Shown in pieces: positions 60,574 through 64,000 of a stretch of 64,000 nt of DNA (positions within the stretch are counted from its first letter, which is position 1; every line of letters starts with the position of its first letter). The position numbers and the translations under genes were made by a program. Origin of the DNA: Halobellus inordinatus (lineage in GTDB: Archaea > Halobacteriota > Halobacteria > Halobacteriales > Haloferacaceae); assembly GCF_024464655.1 (NCBI RefSeq), contig NZ_JANHAV010000001.1, positions 558,001 to 622,000 of the forward strand, read 5' to 3'. Below the pieces are notes generated by a model. It saw nothing but the letters and a program-made list of their open reading frames with translations. It was not told where the DNA came from and did not search any database.

Positions 60574-61082
60574 CGTCGGATATGGTATGTAGATGGAATG
60601 TAAATTTTGTTTCTTTGACGGTTCACTCGATACCGTGCGATTCCGGTTCGGGGGTGTGACTGCAGAGCCTGAACATCGGCGTATGATTTTTATTATGGTT
60701 GGTCCTCTCGCTGACTGCGGGCTTTGCCCGCTACCCAACCCACTACCGAGTCTCCGTCGCACCGCGGGCAGTCCCCATTTCCCGCGGTGTTTTCGCTCAC
60801 AAGCGCCCAACAGTAGCAAGTGCTGTCATCTGTTCAGAACCCGAAGCTCGCCACGCCAAAGACAGCGGACAACGGGGAAGCGGATCGCTCGATGTTCCAC
60901 TCTATCCTGGATCAGTTCGAGAATATAGTAGCGTTTGCAACTGATTACACAGCCAATCGCACGACTGCGTGCGATTCGGTGCGTGAAGACTTGCAAACGC
61001 TACTATAGCCATCTTCAGTCCGGACGTGTAACATGCACCATTCCCCAAAACGGGTTTCACACACCCCACGCATCCACTACGT
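60574..61082. other. Intergenic region between the zinc protein and RidA
   Basis: About 500 bases without a convincing gene. It contains an AT-rich piece (60598-60612 and 60684-60697), element B copy 2 at 60926-61005, and a TTTCACAC stretch near RidA. A frame at 60820-60923 (SMFHSILDQFENI) runs into element B and picks up its stop; it may be a gene remnant. No known RNA gene is recognised. Confidence 0.55.
60926..61005 (-). repeat. Palindromic element B, copy 2
   Basis: Bounded by TAGTAGCGTTTGCAA and TTGCAAACGCTACTA with TA on each side. Compared in reverse orientation with the copy at 30308 it differs at only about four positions in 81. It includes the inner AATCGCAC / GTGCGATT hairpin. Confidence 0.85.
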
Positions 61083-61478
61083 ATGGAACGCCGCCGAATC
61101 TCCTCCGGCACCGAGTGGGAAGCACGCGTCGGCTACTCCCGCGCGGTCAGAGTCGGTTCACAGATCCACGTCTCCGGTACGACCGCGACCGATGACGATG
61201 GCGACATCGTCGGCGAAGGCGATCCCTACGAGCAGACCAGACAGGCGCTCTCCAACGTCGAGGACGCGCTCATAGCGGCTGATGCGTCGCTGGAGGACGT
61301 CGTCCGAACCCGAATGTTCGTCACCGACATAGACGACTGGGAGGCGATCGGCGAGGCCCACGGCGAGTACTTCGGCGAGATCCGACCGGCGACGAGTATG
61401 CTCGAAGTGAGCCGGCTGATCAGCCCCGAACTCCTCGTCGAGATCGAGGCCGTCGCTGTCGTCGACGACGGATCTTGA
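61083..61478 (+). CDS. RidA/YjgF-family protein
   Basis: A 131-residue chorismate-mutase-fold protein that in other organisms deaminates reactive enamines. Visible motifs are [27 protein letters not shown] (in parts), [27 protein letters not shown] and [26 protein letters not shown]. The active-site Arg is in RPATSML. ATG 61083 is preceded by a CACTACGT context. No partner PLP enzyme is adjacent. Confidence 0.9.
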   Translation: MERRRISSGTEWEARVGYSRAVRVGSQIHVSGTTATDDDGDIVGEGDPYEQTRQALSNVEDALIAADASLEDVVRTRMFVTDIDDWEAIGEAHGEYFGEIRPATSMLEVSRLISPELLVEIEAVAVVDDGS

Positions 61479-61590
61479 GATAGCCGGGCAATTACGGGTG
61501 TCACGATGCCCATACCCGGCTGGCGACCTCCCCAAAAGATAGTTTTCCCCAGCAAAACGGGTTTATGGCTAACCGCTGTATTTGGATGCA

Positions 61591-62202
61591 ATGACCGACG
61601 CCGAATCCACGGATGACCGCTGGGAGGGCGACGTCAACGAGGCCGCCGTCGAGGACTGGACGGCCGATACGACGACCTTCGAGCGTGTCCGGCAGATCAT
61701 CGACGTCACGACCGAGCCACAGAGCGCGAGCGAGACCGCCGAGCGAGCGCACGTGAGCGAACCGACTGCGCGGAAGCACCTCTCTGCGTTGGCGGAGACC
61801 GGTCGCGTGAAGACGATCACGACCAAGTCCGGAACGCGGTATATGCGCGCCCCGGAGATGCTCGCGATGCGCCGGATCGCCGACATTCACCGCGAGCACA
61901 CGAAAGACGAGATTCGCCAGGCGATTCGGGACCTCAAGGAGGAACGCCGCGACTTCCAGGACCACTACGACGTGGCCGACGTCGACGAGCTCACGCTCGA
62001 ACTAGAACCCGGCGACGAGGGCTGGGGAGATCTGACCCGCTGGCAGCAGGTCGAGCAGAACCTGGAAATCGCCCAGGCGGCGCTCACACTCTATGACTTC
62101 GATCCCGACGACAGCCGCTCGGCCGCAGCCCGCGCCTCTGATGGGCGCACCTCCGCACGGGATCGCGGGGCGCTCGGCGACGACACCGCCCAGACGGTGT
62201 AG
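61591..62202 (+). CDS. Winged-helix regulator (haloarchaeal ArsR/DUF7342-like)
   Basis: I chose ATG 61591, which is about 27 bases after a GTTTATGG box; ATG 61582 is three codons earlier. The 203 residues have an N-terminal winged helix (about 25-90) with ERVRQIIDVTTEPQSASETAERAHVSEPTARKHLSALAETG (in parts), then a conserved helical region (RRIADIHREHTKDEIRQAIRDLKEE) and a degenerate tail. It resembles the regulators recalled as DUF7342. Such genes often sit in mobile or defence regions. The target is unknown. Confidence 0.8.
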   Translation: MTDAESTDDRWEGDVNEAAVEDWTADTTTFERVRQIIDVTTEPQSASETAERAHVSEPTARKHLSALAETGRVKTITTKSGTRYMRAPEMLAMRRIADIHREHTKDEIRQAIRDLKEERRDFQDHYDVADVDELTLELEPGDEGWGDLTRWQQVEQNLEIAQAALTLYDFDPDDSRSAAARASDGRTSARDRGALGDDTAQTV

Positions 62203-62538
62203 ATGGCGCCGCAGGGACATCGAGGGGAACGTCGGTCCGATAGACGACGTCGAGCAGTCCTGTATCACCGCCACGGATCGATGATCGTGGCCCCGAACGG
62301 TCCACAGCCTCTGGCGACGGGCGTACGAAACGGATCCGCTGGAGCACCTGAACGACGCTGACAACCCTCCATAACAGAGTGTCATAGAAGACTTGTCACG
62401 GTGTTTGTTTCACGCTCTCATAACCGAATCACCCGTCAGAGCAAGTGTGTGTACTGATATCGGTTCTCGCTCGTAAAATTGTGCGCCTAAGAATTGACGT
62501 GAAGAAAACATATACCGTCAAACTGGTGAGGTAAAAGT
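62203..62538. other. Intergenic region downstream of the wHTH gene
   Basis: About 336 bases with no gene I can support. It contains a 27-base motif (62425-62451) also found at 59609-59635, and an AT-rich stretch with AACATATACC at 62507-62516 that suits a promoter for the following 29-residue peptide. Confidence 0.5.
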
Positions 62539-62628
62539 ATGGGAACGAAGAAATTTTGGATCGGTGTCGTGGGAGTTGTTTTTCTTGTGTCTACAGGCAT
62601 CGGTGCCACATTACTCTATGTCATTTAG
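62539..62628 (+). CDS. 29-residue single-helix membrane peptide
   Basis: ATG 62539 to TAG 62626-62628. MGTKKFWIGVVGVVFLVST begins with two Lys and continues as one hydrophobic helix to the end. GGTGAGGT about 8-15 bases before the ATG is a good Shine-Dalgarno match, and an AACATATACC box lies about 25-32 bases upstream. It lies next to the pentapeptide and VapBC genes. Its size excludes enzyme activity; a membrane-active or regulatory peptide (for example a toxin) is possible, but I have no direct evidence. Confidence 0.5.
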   Translation: MGTKKFWIGVVGVVFLVSTGIGATLLYVI

Positions 62629-62653
62629 ATGATACTGCTCGTGCGCTTGAAGT

Positions 62654-63040
62654 TCACTGTACTGATATTAATAATACACCGGAGAGGTCGGCCTTTTGAA
62701 GATGGGCATCAGAAAGGTCGGCACTCAAGAGGTCGGCGCCTGCGAGGTTAACACCGTGAAGCGGAGTGGGGAAGTCAACAGCAAAAAGATTAGCGTCACT
62801 GAGGTCAGCTTGGTTGAGATTGCTTCCAGAGAGGTCAGCTGCTCTGAGGTCGCCTTTGCTGAAGTTGGCCTTGACGAGCCTCGCGTTGGTGAGGTCTGCA
62901 TTGGTAAGGTCCACATTGGAAAGGTCTGCATTTGAGAGGTCTGCATTGGTAAGATCCGCATCGGTGAGATCAGCACCTGGATTAATGTCCTCAGGTGTTA
63001 CGTCAGAATCGTGAGGGATTTCATACTTCGAGTCAGCCAT
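62654..63040 (-). CDS. Pentapeptide-repeat protein
   Basis: The 128 residues contain about 18 copies of the A(D/N)LxX repeat (ADLTDADLTNADLSN and so on) from residue 24 to the end, forming a right-handed quadrilateral beta helix. The start MADSKYEIPHDSDVT precedes the repeats. Such proteins can mimic DNA (Qnr, MfpA) or act as scaffolds; the function here is unknown. DNA in the repeat zone is visibly periodic (GAGGTCnGC-like 15-base units), but this follows from the coding repeat. Lower G+C than the core genes. Confidence 0.85.
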   Translation of the reverse strand: MADSKYEIPHDSDVTPEDINPGADLTDADLTNADLSNADLSNVDLTNADLTNARLVKANFSKGDLRAADLSGSNLNQADLSDANLFAVDFPTPLHGVNLAGADLLSADLSDAHLQKADLSGVLLISVQ

Positions 63041-63244
63041 ACAGATGTGTCAGCCAGCACTGATCTAATTCTATCGTTTGACCGAACCACCTTCGATCCG
63101 ATTATAAAGAAATAGACTTGCCGCCAGTCTGTGCGAAACGGGCCGCTACTCGCCACCAACCGAGCCTCCCACACGGTACGCTATTTGGGGCAAGTTTGTG
63201 TTCTATGGCACAAATCCTATATTCCTACCACAAGAATACATTGT

Positions 63245-63520
63245 ATGTCAATTGAAACGGATTCACACGGCCGCCTCTACCTCTCGTCAGAGCTGCGGAA
63301 AAAGTATGGCGAACGGTTCCACGTCGTCGAATATCAAGATCGTCTGGAGCTGATTCCGATTGAGGAGGATCCACTCGAAGCCGTTCGGGACGAGATCGGA
63401 GACTCGCTCGAAGACAAATCAGTCGCAGAACTTCGTGAAGACGCGCTTGAAAAAGCAAAGCAGGAGGTTGAAGCCGATCTCGGCCCCAAAAATCGAGACT
63501 CTGAGGACGCGGCCGAATGA
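63245..63520 (+). CDS. vapB: VapB-type antitoxin (AbrB/SpoVT-like)
   Basis: ATG 63245 gives 91 residues. The N-terminal AbrB-like swapped-hairpin domain is SIETDSHGRLYLSSELRKKYGERFHVVEYQDRLELIPI (in parts). It binds the operon promoter and forms dimers. The acidic helical C-terminus (DEIGDSLEDKSVAELREDALEKAKQEVEADL) neutralises the toxin. The stop overlaps the vapC start (ATGA). A CTATATTCC box lies about 25-30 bases upstream. Confidence 0.85.
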   Translation: MSIETDSHGRLYLSSELRKKYGERFHVVEYQDRLELIPIEEDPLEAVRDEIGDSLEDKSVAELREDALEKAKQEVEADLGPKNRDSEDAAE

Positions 63521-63903
63521 CTGTCTTCGTCGAGACTGATTTCCTTCTCGCAGTCGCTAAAGACGACGACTGGCTGCAGGAACGTGCCGAGGCAGTCCTC
63601 GCAGAGCAGGACGTCGTTACGTCTCCATTCGCGTACTTGGCGATCCTACTCGTATTCGATCGCGAGGAGTACGATTACGTCCGGTTGTTCGCGAATCTTC
63701 TCGAAGTTGTTCCCGTCAGCGGCGACGAAGAGCGACAGATCGTGTTGAAAGCCGTCGGGTACTACGAAGACGGGATGACGCCATTCGATGCGTTTCACGC
63801 AGCGACGGCAGAGACGCGTGCCCTGCCGATTCTCAGTTCGGACAAGGCGTATCAGGAAGTCGATCCGGAACGTATCCCACTCGAACCCGATTCAGGCGAG
63901 TAA
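63517..63903 (+). CDS. vapC: VapC-type PIN-domain toxin
   Basis: Predicted metal-dependent ribonuclease. The 128 residues start VFVETDFLLAVA with Asp8, and later have TPFDAFHAATAE (Asp91) and ILSSDKAYQEV (Asp109), three of the four acidic PIN residues. The position of the usual second acid (Glu in a YLELL-like motif) reads YLAILL, with Ala42 in its place. The protein may still work, but could be weakened. The gene overlaps vapB and ends 97 bases before the window edge. Confidence 0.85.
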   Translation: MTVFVETDFLLAVAKDDDWLQERAEAVLAEQDVVTSPFAYLAILLVFDREEYDYVRLFANLLEVVPVSGDEERQIVLKAVGYYEDGMTPFDAFHAATAETRALPILSSDKAYQEVDPERIPLEPDSGE

Positions 63904-64000
63904 CCGTTCAGGAAACAGCTCTGTGCAAGTGTTTGGCGACGTCTACACCTGAACAGAATTCACTCGACTTAGAGGCTCAAGCCCACTTGAGTACGCACTG
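63904..64000. other. Downstream end of the window
   Basis: No gene is seen in the last 97 bases. A small hairpin CTCAAG-CCCA-CTTGAG near 63978-63993 might end vapBC transcription. GTTCAGG and CCTGAAC at 63906 and 63948 also pair at a distance. Confidence 0.35.

Noticed and set aside
60693-60900. Stem-rich region before element B as a structured RNA
   Set aside because: Short GC-rich inverted stretches such as GCGGG/CCCGC are common by chance at this composition; no conserved RNA family recognised.
60820-61008. Small plus-strand frame ending in element B as an intact gene
   Set aside because: The last third is encoded by the palindromic element and no start signal is visible; at best a remnant.
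62680-62975. Periodic GAGGTCnGC-like DNA repeats that look like a tandem repeat or CRISPR
   Set aside because: Units of 15 bases correspond to the pentapeptide coding repeat; there are no constant repeats with variable spacers.

Overview
The window is chromosomal DNA from an extremely halophilic archaeon (class Halobacteria). The evidence is high G+C, strongly acidic proteins, many start codons about 25-30 bases after a TATA-like box (leaderless transcripts), and archaeal information genes: a three-OB-fold RPA, Lhr helicase, CDC48 ATPase, TFS, NAC, a proteasome alpha subunit, CheF, and a HalX/Bat-type regulator. I cannot name the genus from the sequence alone.

Layout. 1-2.8 kb: terminal oxidase locus (coxA with small membrane proteins). 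2.9-6.9 kb: rpa1-rpap1-rpe single-strand DNA-binding operon. 7.0-10.6 kb: two small membrane genes, two palindromic repeat elements and lhr. 10.6-17.6 kb: CDC48 ATPase, a zinc-finger mini-gene, a membrane-anchored protein, an ABC-2 exporter and a surface protein with repeated Ig-like domains. 17.6-30.3 kb: Trm112-like protein, purA, wHTH protein, a large coiled-coil protein, K+ channel, M20 amidohydrolase diverging from an NhaC antiporter, uS10-like protein, Nudix hydrolase, a candidate PD-(D/E)XK protein, wHTH protein and TFS. 30.6-38.5 kb: trmI-nac, then a methylmalonyl-CoA mutase/epimerase, CoA ligase and acyl-CoA dehydrogenase run. 38.7-43.3 kb: HalX/Bat-type regulator, MutS-like ATPase, PH-like protein. 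43.4-49.8 kb: taxis cluster cheB-cheA-cheR-cheF with divergent cheW; no cheY, cheC or cheD is visible in the window. 49.9-57.3 kb: MFS carrier, thyA-folA, proteasome alpha, tRNA-Glu(CTC), pirin, TetR, a small flavoprotein with a palindromic operator, and small zinc/FMN proteins. 57.4-64 kb: accessory-looking segment with an EamA carrier, a frameshifted restriction-type nuclease gene, hypothetical and zinc proteins, RidA, a wHTH regulator, a 29-residue membrane peptide, a pentapeptide-repeat protein and a VapBC pair.

The most unusual structure is a set of short non-coding palindromic elements. Family A (about 79 bp including TA flanks) has three copies (7491, 30281, 38573). Two start immediately after a gene's stop codon. 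A lone copy of the family end sits immediately after a third stop codon. Family B (about 81 bp, TA target duplication) has two copies in opposite orientation, and one is nested inside an A copy. Removing B and one TA restores an A element of exactly the same length as the intact copy. A third palindrome, C, abuts the first A copy.

Other leads are: a protein that combines a possible Glu-x-Lys nuclease core with one N-terminal and several C-terminal cysteines; the palindrome TTTTACCA-N2-TGGTAAAA over the flavoprotein promoter; and genes of 27-55 residues that usual length cut-offs would miss. Family and DUF names come from memory of the families; no database search was run.
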